64,000 bases of DNA from Porticoccaceae bacterium UBA4026 (GTDB lineage: Bacteria > Pseudomonadota > Gammaproteobacteria > Pseudomonadales > Porticoccaceae): contig DGAQ01000024.1 of NCBI GenBank assembly GCA_002382445.1, positions 1-64,000 of the forward strand, in the 5' to 3' direction. Position numbers and translations under genes: made by a program. Positions 45,438-54,868 of this stretch are shown in pieces. A model generated the notes under the pieces. It saw only the letters and a list, made by a program, of their open reading frames with translations, did not search any database and had not been told where the DNA came from. The stretch's first letter is position 1. Each line of letters opens with the position of its first letter.

Positions 45438-47561
45438 TTAGAAATCATACTTTCCGCTTACCCCAAAAGTGCGAGGTTCACCCAGTTGATAATAGGCTTC
45501 AGTTTCATAAAACTTACGCGGGTCATTACCAAATCCACCAAAACCTCTAACAACAACCTCTTCATCAGTTAAATTGCGACCCCACAGTGAAACAGTCCAA
45601 TGACTTAATCTGTAAGTGAGATTTGCATTTAGTAATTCATAGGCCTTCGACTGCTCGTTGTGACTAGAAGAGAGAAAAAATTCATCTTTCCCTTCAAGGT
45701 CGACTGTCAAACGGAGGTTTTCGCTAACCTCCAAGGTACTACCAATCGCAAATTGATAGCTCGGAGCATGAGCCTGCTGCCTTGTATCGAGAGTAAGTGA
45801 CAATGGCGTATCATATTTTGTCTCGAGCCACCCCAGCGACCCGAATACAGACAACATCTCAGACGCTAGCCAGTTAAATTCAATCTCTAATCCATAGTTA
45901 CTACCTTTAGCGGCATTTCCAAAGTAATCGGTAAAATCACTAGCATTACTGTCCTCACGCGATTGAACCAAAGACTGTTTGATCTGGATATCTTTGCGCT
46001 GTTGATAAAATACAGAAATTTGTGTGTTCAGACGGGATTCCAACCAAGTTCCCTTAAGACCTGTCTCAAAATTCCACATCAATTCAGTACCAAACTCGCG
46101 ATCCTTTGCTGACAAAGACGAATTACTATTCACACCGCCCGCTTTGTATCCGCGAGAGATCAAACCATAAATCATGGCTTGATTGGAAATCTTGGACTGT
46201 AAAGCGACCCGTCCGCCCCACAAATTTTCGTTAACTCTGTGAGCAACCGCATCACTATCGCTATAGCCTGCACGCCGATTTTCTAATCGAAGACCGGTGA
46301 CCAAGGTTAAAAGAGCTGATAGCTCTGTATCTAACTGTCCATACATTGCTTTATTAGTGGTATTAAAACTACTCGTAAAGTCGCTCTCCAGATAGGTGTA
46401 TTGACGCAACAAGAGCTCGTCTTGATCACGACTATAAATACCCAGCACCCAATCTGCATTTTTACCTAAAACATCAACCGACTGCGTCGAGACTAGCTTG
46501 AGGTCAACTGAAGCATTATCTCGATCGCGAATATAGTTGTCTTCTGAGTTGTATTCCCAGCCCTCACAATCTTGGCCGGCACAGATAGCAGGGAAAGCCC
46601 AGTCTTCATCATAACCGTACTCAAGGTCGCTATCGGCAAAGCTGATTAAGCTAACCACATTAAACTGCTGATTGCCCTCCCAGGTGCTTTGCAGCGCAAA
46701 AGCAGTTGATTTTTGGCGGTCGTGACCAGGTTTATCTGATAGCGTATACCGAGTATTGTCCAATGAAAAACCGTCATAACCATTATCTGCATCAACATGA
46801 AAAGCCGTTAGTTTAAGGGCTAAATTATCACTCGCCTGCCAATCAAAAATAGACCTGAAACTAAGCTCATCAATATTATCGGTGTCATACCTTTTTAGGA
46901 AATCATTAGTTATGTAGCCATCACTAGTATGACTTTGCGCCGCCACTCGATAATTAACATCTCTAGCTAAAGAACCACCCAGTGCCCCCACTACTGTTTG
47001 AGAATTATGGTTTCCAACTGTTACTGAGAAACCTCCTTCGGTTTGCTCAGTGGGTTGATTGGATGCTAGGTTTATTAGGCCCGCCAAAGCATTTGCCCCG
47101 TAAAGCGTTCCTTGAGGGCCACGTAGTATTTCTACCTGCTTAATATCCATGGTCGTTGCCGCACCGGCAATTCCAGTGAAATCGATACCATCAACTAGCA
47201 TGCCTACCGAGGGGTTAAGGGGTTCTATAAATTGACTGCGCTCACCAATCCCGCGTATTTGAATGAAACGGCCCCTTGATGCTCCACTGGAAAAATTTAC
47301 GTTAGGAGCTAAATTCAATAATTGCTCAAGATGTTGAGCTTGACGTTGAGCAATTGTCTCGCTATTAAATACAGTCGCACTGGCTAGAGTTTCTGTCAAT
47401 GTTGCATCACGAAAGCCAGAAGTAACAATTACTTCTTCAATAGCACTGTCAGCGGCAGCCAAAGATGACCCGCAGATCAAGGTGGTTAGGGATAGATTTT
47501 TAACCAAAGTGCCAATATAGTTGGTTTCAGTTTTATCGAACATGGTGCGGTAGCAATTCAT
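45438..47561 (-). CDS. TonB-dependent receptor, probable thiamine or precursor uptake
   Basis: 707 residues. The signal peptide precedes a TonB box (AIEEVIVTSGF); the plug has VEILRGPQGTLYGANALAG; the barrel ends in VSGKYDF. ATG at 47561 is used; a second ATG six codons later gives a more typical leader. A TPP riboswitch lies about 65 bases upstream, so expression should fall when thiamine pyrophosphate is plentiful. This makes thiamine or a relative the likely ligand. It is the first gene of the operon. Confidence 0.93.
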   Translation of the reverse strand: MNCYRTMFDKTETNYIGTLVKNLSLTTLICGSSLAAADSAIEEVIVTSGFRDATLTETLASATVFNSETIAQRQAQHLEQLLNLAPNVNFSSGASRGRFIQIRGIGERSQFIEPLNPSVGMLVDGIDFTGIAGAATTMDIKQVEILRGPQGTLYGANALAGLINLASNQPTEQTEGGFSVTVGNHNSQTVVGALGGSLARDVNYRVAAQSHTSDGYITNDFLKRYDTDNIDELSFRSIFDWQASDNLALKLTAFHVDADNGYDGFSLDNTRYTLSDKPGHDRQKSTAFALQSTWEGNQQFNVVSLISFADSDLEYGYDEDWAFPAICAGQDCEGWEYNSEDNYIRDRDNASVDLKLVSTQSVDVLGKNADWVLGIYSRDQDELLLRQYTYLESDFTSSFNTTNKAMYGQLDTELSALLTLVTGLRLENRRAGYSDSDAVAHRVNENLWGGRVALQSKISNQAMIYGLISRGYKAGGVNSNSSLSAKDREFGTELMWNFETGLKGTWLESRLNTQISVFYQQRKDIQIKQSLVQSREDSNASDFTDYFGNAAKGSNYGLEIEFNWLASEMLSVFGSLGWLETKYDTPLSLTLDTRQQAHAPSYQFAIGSTLEVSENLRLTVDLEGKDEFFLSSSHNEQSKAYELLNANLTYRLSHWTVSLWGRNLTDEEVVVRGFGGFGNDPRKFYETEAYYQLGEPRTFGVSGKYDF

Positions 47562-47627
47562 AAGAGGCCCAGTAACTGTAGTTAAAGAGACCCGGAGTGA
47601 AAAGACGTAGTAAAGGCGGTAAAACGC

Positions 47628-47708
47628 ATCCTATTCCTACGCCGGTATAATCCGGATCAGGTTCAAAGGGTACCTCTCAGGTTAACAAAGATTAACCGCC
47701 CCTTAGGA
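47628..47708 (-). promoter_or_regulatory. TPP riboswitch (THI element)
   Basis: On the minus strand the conserved thi-box appears: GGGGCGG, then CTGAGAGG, then ACCCTTTGAACCTGATC followed by CCGG pairing and GCGTAGGAA. These are the pyrimidine- and pyrophosphate-binding helices of the TPP aptamer. It controls the downstream receptor operon, probably at translation or by termination. No clear U-tailed terminator hairpin was seen between it and the start, so translational control is more likely. Confidence 0.97.
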
Positions 47709-47851
47709 GACCGCATGATAACATGTTCAACCATGTTGACCACAGTCGTATCTAGTTTAATATTGTCATTCAAAAGTCAGCGATACTTGTAAGTATGGAT
47801 AGTAGGCACCCGGCTTCGGTTGCCATTAATGGAACCTAACAGGACCACACA

Positions 47852-49672
47852 ATGAATAAAATATTGATTCCTCTCTTAACCCTTGTAGCTATGCTCTTAA
47901 TTAATGGCTGTGATTCCAGCAACTCAGGAAAGATGTCAAATACCTCCGTAAAAATGGACTCCGGAGCCCTTAACCAATTACTTGACGATCTATTCATGGA
48001 AGAGCTGCAACAAAGCCCACAATCGATGACCTATTTAGGCCTGCGCGATCGATACGGGGAATGGGACGATATATCAGATAAAGCTAGAGACGCCAGCATG
48101 GAAATGACCACTGCGCATCTGGCAAAAGTTAGCAAACTTGATTTAACCAACATTGATGAGGCCACCAAATTAAGTGTGAAGATGTTTATCCAGCAGGCGA
48201 CCCTTAAGATAGAGGGGGACAGATGGCGATACCACAGTTATCCGGTCAGCCAAATGCGAGGTGCCCACAGTATGATTCCTTCGTTTTTAATCAACCAGCA
48301 TCTGATCGCTAACGTCGAGGAGGCAGAGGCCTATATTCAGAGAATCGTCAACTCATCAATCCTTTTAGACCAACTGGTTACTGAGATTAGGATTCGCGAC
48401 CGAAAAGGAATATTACCCCCTAAGTTCGTCTTTCCATTGGTCCTAAAGTCTATTGAAAACATTACGACAGGCATGCCTTTCAGCGAAGGTGCTGATAGCA
48501 CCATACTGGCTGACTTTAGAACAAAGGTCGCAGCGCTCGATATCGCCGACTCAGAAAAAGATAAGCTAGTAACTACCGCAAAAGCTGCGCTGGAAGATTA
48601 CCTTGCTCCTGGCTATGAAAAGCTCCATGAATACCTGGCCAATCTACAAGACAGTGCCACTAATGATCATGGCGTTTGGAAATTTCCTGAAGGGGTCGAT
48701 TTTTATAATTTTGCGCTAAAGCGGACTACAACTACTAATTTAACGGCGGTTGAAATCCATGAGATGGGCCTTGAAGAAGTTGCACGTATTCAATCTGAAA
48801 TGCGGCAAATAATGCGACGAGTTGAATTCGATGGTGACCTACAGGACTTCTTTAGCTTCATGCGCACAGAGCCTCAATTTTACTATCCAGATACGCCTGC
48901 AGGTAAGCAAGCTTACCTAGATCAGGCAACTTTGCTCATCGACACAATGAAATTACGGTTGGATGAGTTATTTATCAGAAAACCAAAAGCTGATTTAATG
49001 GTGAAAGCAGTGGAACCCTTCCGTGAAGCCTCGGCTGGTCAAGCTTTCTATCAAAGTCCTGCGCCGGATGGCAGTCGTCCCGGAACCTATTTTGCCAACC
49101 TTTATCGGATGAGTGATATGTCCAAATACAACATGGAAGCGCTAGCCTATCATGAGGGCATCCCTGGGCATCACATGCAGATATCTATTGCCCAGGAACT
49201 TGAGAATATGCCCAAGTTTAGACTCTTCGGAGGCTACACTGTATTTAGCGAGGGTTGGGGCCTCTACTCTGAATCGGTGCCCAAAGAGATTGGCTTATAT
49301 GCGGATCCATACTCAGATTTTGGCCGGTTATCTGGAGAACTCTATCGAGCCTGTCGACTGGTAGTTGATACTGGTCTCCACGCAAAACGCTGGACTCGAG
49401 AAGAGGCCCTTGAGTACATGAACAATAACGTTCCACATTCAAACAGCTATAACGTGCGTCAAATAGAACGGTATATAGTTATGCCATCTCAGGCGACAGC
49501 ATATAAGATCGGAATGCTAAAAATTCAGGACTTACGGCGAATAGCCAAGCGAGCACTAGGCAATAAATTTGATATCCGCCAATTCCATGATGTGGTACTT
49601 AGAGACGGGTCAGTTCCTCTTCCTATCCTAGAAGAGAACGTGAATAACTGGATTACTAGGTCAACCTTATAA
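47852..49672 (+). CDS. DUF885 family lipoprotein, probable metal-dependent peptidase
   Basis: 606 residues. A signal ends at a lipobox (LLINGC, Cys20), so it is likely an outer- or inner-membrane lipoprotein. The C-terminal half has the zinc-type motif HEGIPGHHMQ and, further on, FSEGWGLYSES, typical of DUF885 proteins, which look like metallopeptidases. No substrate is known. It is followed 11 bases later by a paralogue. Confidence 0.88.
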   Translation: MNKILIPLLTLVAMLLINGCDSSNSGKMSNTSVKMDSGALNQLLDDLFMEELQQSPQSMTYLGLRDRYGEWDDISDKARDASMEMTTAHLAKVSKLDLTNIDEATKLSVKMFIQQATLKIEGDRWRYHSYPVSQMRGAHSMIPSFLINQHLIANVEEAEAYIQRIVNSSILLDQLVTEIRIRDRKGILPPKFVFPLVLKSIENITTGMPFSEGADSTILADFRTKVAALDIADSEKDKLVTTAKAALEDYLAPGYEKLHEYLANLQDSATNDHGVWKFPEGVDFYNFALKRTTTTNLTAVEIHEMGLEEVARIQSEMRQIMRRVEFDGDLQDFFSFMRTEPQFYYPDTPAGKQAYLDQATLLIDTMKLRLDELFIRKPKADLMVKAVEPFREASAGQAFYQSPAPDGSRPGTYFANLYRMSDMSKYNMEALAYHEGIPGHHMQISIAQELENMPKFRLFGGYTVFSEGWGLYSESVPKEIGLYADPYSDFGRLSGELYRACRLVVDTGLHAKRWTREEALEYMNNNVPHSNSYNVRQIERYIVMPSQATAYKIGMLKIQDLRRIAKRALGNKFDIRQFHDVVLRDGSVPLPILEENVNNWITRSTL

Positions 49673-49683
49673 AGAGAATTAAT

Positions 49684-51432
49684 ATGATCAAATTACTCAC
49701 TTTTATATTACTTGGGCTACTCTCATTAAACGTATCTGCAAGCCCAGCTGAAGATCAAAAACTATCTAGCTTGTTTGACGATATTTGGCATCAAACAATG
49801 CTTAGCAACCCAACCTACGCAACCTATGTTGGATATCCAGGGCAAAATGCACTATGGCCTAATCCCTCTGTTTCGGCATCTGCTGAAAATGCGGCCCAGC
49901 GCAAAGAGTTCCTAATGGACCTGCGGTCTATTAATACGGAGAGACTTGACCCTGATCGCTATTTAGAGTGGATGCTAGTGGAGAAAAGCCTCACCGACGA
50001 GGTGACTGGACATGCCTACCCGGAGCAGTTTATCTTGCTACATCAGCGCACAGGTGTGCAACAAGACATTGCCGACACGCTTTCCATGATGCCAAAATTC
50101 AATCTTCAGGACTTTACAGATCGTCTGGCTAGGCTAGAGAATGCTGAAAGTTATATTCGGAGCACTATCGAGGTACTGCGTGAAGGGCTGGCCAAGGGCA
50201 TTACACCACCTAAAATTACTTTGCGTGATGTGCCTGAACAAATCCGTAACACAATCCCCGTAGACATAGATAAAAGCCCCTTACTCAGCAGCTTCAACGG
50301 CTTCCCTGACAGTATTGGTCAGGACGAACAGGAAAGGATAAAAGCCAGTGCAAGACAAATTATTAAACAGCAGGTTTATCCGGCCTTTGAAAGTCTTCTC
50401 CAATTTCTTGAAGACGAATATATACCCAACGCCAAAACATCAATTGCTCTCATTGATATGCCAAATGGCGCTGAATGGTATCGCCATCGCGCAAAAAGCT
50501 TCACCACCTCTAATCTAACGCCAAAGCAAATACACCAACTTGGGCTCTCTGAGGTTAAACGTATACGCCAAGAGATGGATAAGGTGATTGCGACGTCAGG
50601 CTTTGATGGGACCTTTGAAGAATTTACCTATTTTCTACGCACTGATCCACAGTTTTACATGACATCGGCAGATGATCTTATGGTTGGCTATAGAGACATC
50701 GCCAAACGCGCTGACCCTGAATTGGCTAAATTATTTGGCAAACTCCCCCGAATGCCCTATGGCGTGATCGCTATTCCTGACTATGCGGCTAAATCGCAAA
50801 CTACTGCATACTATTGGGGAGGCTCGACAAAGGATGGTAGGCCTGGCTATTTTTATGCCAACACCTATGCTCTTAATACACGTCCGACATGGGAAATGGA
50901 GGCTTTAACCCTGCACGAGGCCATGCCTGGGCACCACCTGCAGATATCTCTTGCACAGGAACTACCGGAAACTCACCCACTACTGCAAAATCTTAGTTAT
51001 ACCGGTTTTGTTGAGGGTTGGGGGCTCTATGCTGAGAGCCTAGGCGTAGAAATGGGATTTTATACAGATCCCTACAGTAAATTTGGCCAATTAACCTATG
51101 AGATGTGGCGTGCCGTGCGCCTAGTAGTTGATACCGGCATGCACATGTTTGACTGGGATCGCCAAAAGGCGATCGACTATTTCGCGAGTAACACAGCCAA
51201 AAGCCAACATGATATAGAGGTAGAAATAGACCGCTATATCTCTTGGCCGGGTCAAGCATTAGCCTATAAGATCGGTGAATTGAAATTTAAAGAGCTGCGC
51301 GCACGCGCAACGAAAAAGCTCGGAGTGAAATTTGACCTCCGCGCGTTTCATGATCAATTACATGTGAAAGGTGCACTCCCGATGGATATTCTTGATAAAC
51401 GAATGGACCAGTGGATCGAGGCGCAGCTATAG
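49684..51432 (+). CDS. DUF885 family secreted protein, paralogue of the preceding gene
   Basis: 582 residues with a cleavable signal peptide (LLSLNVSASPAED) instead of a lipobox, so likely periplasmic. It keeps HEAMPGHHLQ and VEGWGLYAESLG, matching the previous gene throughout. The two genes arose by tandem duplication and are co-transcribed. Different anchoring suggests different locations for the two enzymes. Confidence 0.88.
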   Translation: MIKLLTFILLGLLSLNVSASPAEDQKLSSLFDDIWHQTMLSNPTYATYVGYPGQNALWPNPSVSASAENAAQRKEFLMDLRSINTERLDPDRYLEWMLVEKSLTDEVTGHAYPEQFILLHQRTGVQQDIADTLSMMPKFNLQDFTDRLARLENAESYIRSTIEVLREGLAKGITPPKITLRDVPEQIRNTIPVDIDKSPLLSSFNGFPDSIGQDEQERIKASARQIIKQQVYPAFESLLQFLEDEYIPNAKTSIALIDMPNGAEWYRHRAKSFTTSNLTPKQIHQLGLSEVKRIRQEMDKVIATSGFDGTFEEFTYFLRTDPQFYMTSADDLMVGYRDIAKRADPELAKLFGKLPRMPYGVIAIPDYAAKSQTTAYYWGGSTKDGRPGYFYANTYALNTRPTWEMEALTLHEAMPGHHLQISLAQELPETHPLLQNLSYTGFVEGWGLYAESLGVEMGFYTDPYSKFGQLTYEMWRAVRLVVDTGMHMFDWDRQKAIDYFASNTAKSQHDIEVEIDRYISWPGQALAYKIGELKFKELRARATKKLGVKFDLRAFHDQLHVKGALPMDILDKRMDQWIEAQL

Positions 51433-51437
51433 GTGAT

Positions 51438-52106
51438 TTAAACAGTGCAAGCAAGAATCCGGCTGATCTGGCAAAGAGGTCGGCCCGATTGTTCTCGCAA
51501 TGAGTCAAAAATAGCCTCTACTTGCTTTAAATCACGCTGTGAAGTGGGGCTGACTTTTTCTATAAAGCCGTGATTAACCAGCGCTGTGCAGACATCCTTA
51601 GTCATCAGAAATGTGTCCTTACCCATATTTCTCAACATCATGGGCCCGCTATTTCCACCTAACCTGCAGCCCTTTTTCTTTAACTCTAACCATAAACCAG
51701 TAATATTACTAATCGGCCAATCAGCGATAAAAGCACCGAAACTACCATGACTACGCTGTTTATCCAGAACGTAAACAGCGTTGTTTCTCACAGACACTAT
51801 CTTGGTGAAATTACGCACAATACTTCTATCTTGAGCTAACTCTTCTAGCCGCTCATCGCTAAAGTGAGCAACAGCCATGGGGTTGAAATTAGCGAAAGCA
51901 CTTTCAAATCCAGACCATTTATTGTCAATTACCCGCCAAACGAATCCCGCCCGAAAGACACAACGGGACATCATTGAAAGATAGCGGTCATCGGTTAACT
52001 CGGTCAGCGCCTTGGGAGTTTTAGGTGTCGGCAAGATCGACTCGAGCAACTCAACTGAACCGCGGTTTTTGGCCGCTATGTCATAGATTGATTGAAATGA
52101 GGTCAT
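51438..52106 (-). CDS. DNA-3-methyladenine glycosylase I family protein
   Basis: About 222 residues from ATG 52106 (an upstream TTG at 52124 is possible). The SMMSRCVFRAGFVWRVIDNKW and LELKKKGCRLGGNSGPMMLRNMGKD segments match the Tag-like glycosylase superfamily, in which the enzyme removes 3-methyladenine from alkylated DNA. Many residues differ from E. coli Tag and the zinc-binding residues were not all identified, so specificity is uncertain. It converges on the DUF885 gene. Confidence 0.75.
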   Translation of the reverse strand: MTSFQSIYDIAAKNRGSVELLESILPTPKTPKALTELTDDRYLSMMSRCVFRAGFVWRVIDNKWSGFESAFANFNPMAVAHFSDERLEELAQDRSIVRNFTKIVSVRNNAVYVLDKQRSHGSFGAFIADWPISNITGLWLELKKKGCRLGGNSGPMMLRNMGKDTFLMTKDVCTALVNHGFIEKVSPTSQRDLKQVEAIFDSLREQSGRPLCQISRILACTV

Positions 52107-52219
52107 TGGTATTATTTCCCACAAGCCTTACCGATGGGGCCGGCTACTAATGTAGCAAGCCCATTTATTTGAATCTAAAGGATAATAGCTAAAGTCATCT
52201 TCAGCCATTATGTAGTATT

Positions 52220-52870
52220 TTAGCCTTGAGTAATCTGGAATATAAAGTTTGATGCAATGATAATCAATACAACCGCAAAAAGCTTATCTAGCAACCCACT
52301 AATCCGCTGAAAACGGACAATAGACTGAAAGTGTGAGAGTGTTAAAGCGACCAATAGATACCATAAGGCATCAACACCACTCGCAATCAATACGAGTGTT
52401 AGTTTTTCCCATAAATCACTCTCCAATCGGACGAACTGACTGAAAAGAGCCGCGAAAAATAGGAGAATCTTAGGATTTATAAGGGCAATAAGGAAACCAT
52501 CACCCATCGCTTTAATACTAGAGGATCTAGAGGCAACAGGCAGCCCGGTATCAATAGCTTTCGGCGTCGAAAAGAGAATTTTAGCCGCCACAAGTATTAA
52601 AAAAAGACATCCTAACAGCTGGATAATATCAAATATTTGCTGATTTCTCTGGATAACCACCGCTAACCCAAACACTGTTATAAGCGCATAAATAGCGACG
52701 CCAATACCGTGGCTAATTGCCGCATAACACCCTGCAACCCTGCCATGGGCAAGCGTATGGTTGACGACGACTGCTAGGCTGGGCCCCGGCGACATAGCGC
52801 CCAGCGCACAGGCCAGGGTAGCCGTGACCCAAAACCCATAATTGACTTCGTTAATCCATGAGATGTCCAT
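52220..52870 (-). CDS. LysE family amino acid exporter
   Basis: About 216 residues from ATG 52870; an ATG at 52909 would add 13 residues. Neither has a good ribosome-binding site. Six membrane helices and the early motif GAMSPGPSLAVVV mark the LysE/RhtB family, which exports amino acids such as threonine, homoserine or lysine. A single transmembrane acid near the end of helix three is not obvious. It stands alone in the inner membrane. Confidence 0.85.
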   Translation of the reverse strand: MDISWINEVNYGFWVTATLACALGAMSPGPSLAVVVNHTLAHGRVAGCYAAISHGIGVAIYALITVFGLAVVIQRNQQIFDIIQLLGCLFLILVAAKILFSTPKAIDTGLPVASRSSSIKAMGDGFLIALINPKILLFFAALFSQFVRLESDLWEKLTLVLIASGVDALWYLLVALTLSHFQSIVRFQRISGLLDKLFAVVLIIIASNFIFQITQG

Positions 52871-53159
52871 AGGGGTTTTATACAGGGATATCCAAATAAA
52901 ACAAGTCATACTTTTATGACTAAAAACAATCGTCAGTCACAAGGGCATCTAAAGTTTATATTAGGAACGCGAACTACATCACGGTTATTGAAACTCACAA
53001 GCACTATTATTTCGTCAGAAGCGAGAGTATTAAAGCATGCTTAGGCAATCAAAGCGTTGGCAGAAAATCGACGGCCAAATGCTAAAATAAAGACAATCAT
53101 TGAACTGCAATATTTAGAGGTTAATGTAGGTCGATAGCAATCAGATCAAGGAAGGCGAC

Positions 53160-53312
53160 ATGATGATTAATCAAGACCATGTCCATCAGGAAAAACCGGC
53201 CATCGAAGTAGCCTACGATTCAGGATACGATATTTTTCGTGAGTTTGTAGCAGAGTTGCCAGATGACGAGTGGGTGAATCTAATCACCACACTCGACGAG
53301 TACTCTATTTAA
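53160..53312 (+). CDS. Small acidic protein of unknown function
   Basis: 50 residues from tandem ATG codons at 53160, with AAGG seven to eight bases upstream. It is acidic, with ELPDDEWVNLITTLDEYSI at the end, and no membrane helix or known motif. Its last eight bases overlap the end of the convergent XRE regulator gene. The start context and codon pattern look real, but no homologue is known to me. Confidence 0.5.
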   Translation: MMINQDHVHQEKPAIEVAYDSGYDIFREFVAELPDDEWVNLITTLDEYSI

Positions 53313-53631
53313 GATTAGTGGATACTCTGTCAAATAGCTGCGCTCGTTCGGTAATACTTAGCATGGCTATGCGTTTATAGATTTCTTCAACCGTCTCAAC
53401 TGTCGGCGTTCGAGGCGACTTGCCACTGCCTGATTCATAAAGCGATTCTGGAGTGATACCGAAAAAATTAGCTATCCTGACGACAGAGTCTCTTCGGGGC
53501 TCACGAGTGACTCCGCTGAGAATACGATTAATAGTTGGTTGGGGGACCCCGGTAGCTCTCGATAACGCACTTTGAGACAAGCTATTGTCTCTCATTAGCT
53601 TTGATAGTTGCTTGCTAATATCTAACTTCAC
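53305..53631 (-). CDS. XRE-family transcriptional regulator
   Basis: 108 residues. A helix-turn-helix lies at about residues 14-40 (SLSQSALSRATGVPQPTINR), typical of Cro/C1-type regulators, followed by a linker and a C-terminal alpha-helix rich segment (TVEEIYKRIAMLSITERAQL). It could bind DNA as a dimer. Its target is unknown. It faces a small acidic gene end to end. Confidence 0.88.
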   Translation of the reverse strand: MKLDISKQLSKLMRDNSLSQSALSRATGVPQPTINRILSGVTREPRRDSVVRIANFFGITPESLYESGSGKSPRTPTVETVEEIYKRIAMLSITERAQLFDRVSTNLK

Positions 53632-53880
53632 GATTCTTCCTTATTGAGTAGTCAGCGTATATTAGAGTCTTACCACAAAACAATTTGCACGCTATAGCAA
53701 AGTATAGATTCAAGTTTTAGGGTTTGCAGTAGAATTACACGTTTATGTCTCATAGAAGCATATTCAGGTCGTCTTTGCGCATTATTACAACTAAAGACTC
53801 ACTATCTCTTCGGCTGAGTATAGATGATATTTTTACAGATTGACATATTTACATAGACTTAAGCTGTACAGATCTATCGT

Positions 53881-54753
53881 TTACTTATCACTGTTTTGAA
53901 GCAGCTCTATTAACACGTCAGGCCAATCAGTGATGACACCATCTACACCTATATCTATTGCATACTTCATAGAATTAACATCATTAAGCGTCCAAGCGTC
54001 CACACGAATATTGCGCTTATGCATAACATTAACTAATTTTGGTCTAAGGATATCGACTCCACCAGCTGTCATTGGTATTTGTATAGAATACCCCTCAGAT
54101 ATGAATAAATGACTAAGATTTAACCTTTCAAGCAAGACTAATTGCGTTATTTCACTTTCCCCTAAAGATGTCGGAATCTCAGGACAAACCCGCCTAAAAT
54201 GCTTAAGCATAGGTGTATGAAAAGAGCCTACCATGACCTGGTTGTGTATTTTATGATGTCGGATGAGCCCGCACAGGCTATCAGCTGCGGAGACATCTTG
54301 CGGTTTTAGTTCAATTAGATAACGCTGATCAGGTAGTTTTGAAAAAAGAGCCGCTAAAGTTGGCACCTCAATAAGCTTTTGGTACTTTGCATTTGGATAA
54401 TCTATTTCATGAAACCCAGCATGGTAGTCTTGTATTTCAGACAAGCTCATTGCTGATATCTGACCAGACCCGTTGGTGGTAGTGTCAATCGAAGCATCAT
54501 GCCTGACCACTAAGATATCATCTGCGGTTAAATGCACGTCAATCTCTATAATGTCTGAGCCAATATTGACAGCATTTATGGCTGCCTCAATGGTATTGCC
54601 TGGCACCAAACCCCTGCCGCCTCTATGAGCGATAACCGAGAACCCCGCATCACTATAAAAAGAAATATCCTCCATAGGTTCAGGTTCTGGGAATAACCAG
54701 AGTACGCCATACAAACAGGCTAAAACCAGTATCAAATTCAAAAAGAACTTCAT
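53881..54753 (-). CDS. Glycerophosphodiester phosphodiesterase
   Basis: 290 residues. The N-terminal hydrophobic stretch (FFLNLILVLACLYGVLWLF) anchors or exports it. The GDPD core shows HRGGRGLVPGNTIEA, EIDVHLT and VVRHDASID, the metal and catalytic residues. It hydrolyses glycerophosphodiesters to glycerol-3-phosphate and an alcohol in the periplasm. This provides a possible glycerol-3-phosphate source for the GlpD-like enzyme at 22769, though the genes are unlinked. Confidence 0.92.
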   Translation of the reverse strand: MKFFLNLILVLACLYGVLWLFPEPEPMEDISFYSDAGFSVIAHRGGRGLVPGNTIEAAINAVNIGSDIIEIDVHLTADDILVVRHDASIDTTTNGSGQISAMSLSEIQDYHAGFHEIDYPNAKYQKLIEVPTLAALFSKLPDQRYLIELKPQDVSAADSLCGLIRHHKIHNQVMVGSFHTPMLKHFRRVCPEIPTSLGESEITQLVLLERLNLSHLFISEGYSIQIPMTAGGVDILRPKLVNVMHKRNIRVDAWTLNDVNSMKYAIDIGVDGVITDWPDVLIELLQNSDK

Positions 54754-54868
54754 TCTTTAGCTTCTCCTTCGCTCGACATCGAGTTGTAAAAGCCCTATCT
54801 GATATTCTGAGGGCCTAATAAAGCAGGGTCATTAATGTGGCTTCAATTTTCCAACAAACTATACGCCA

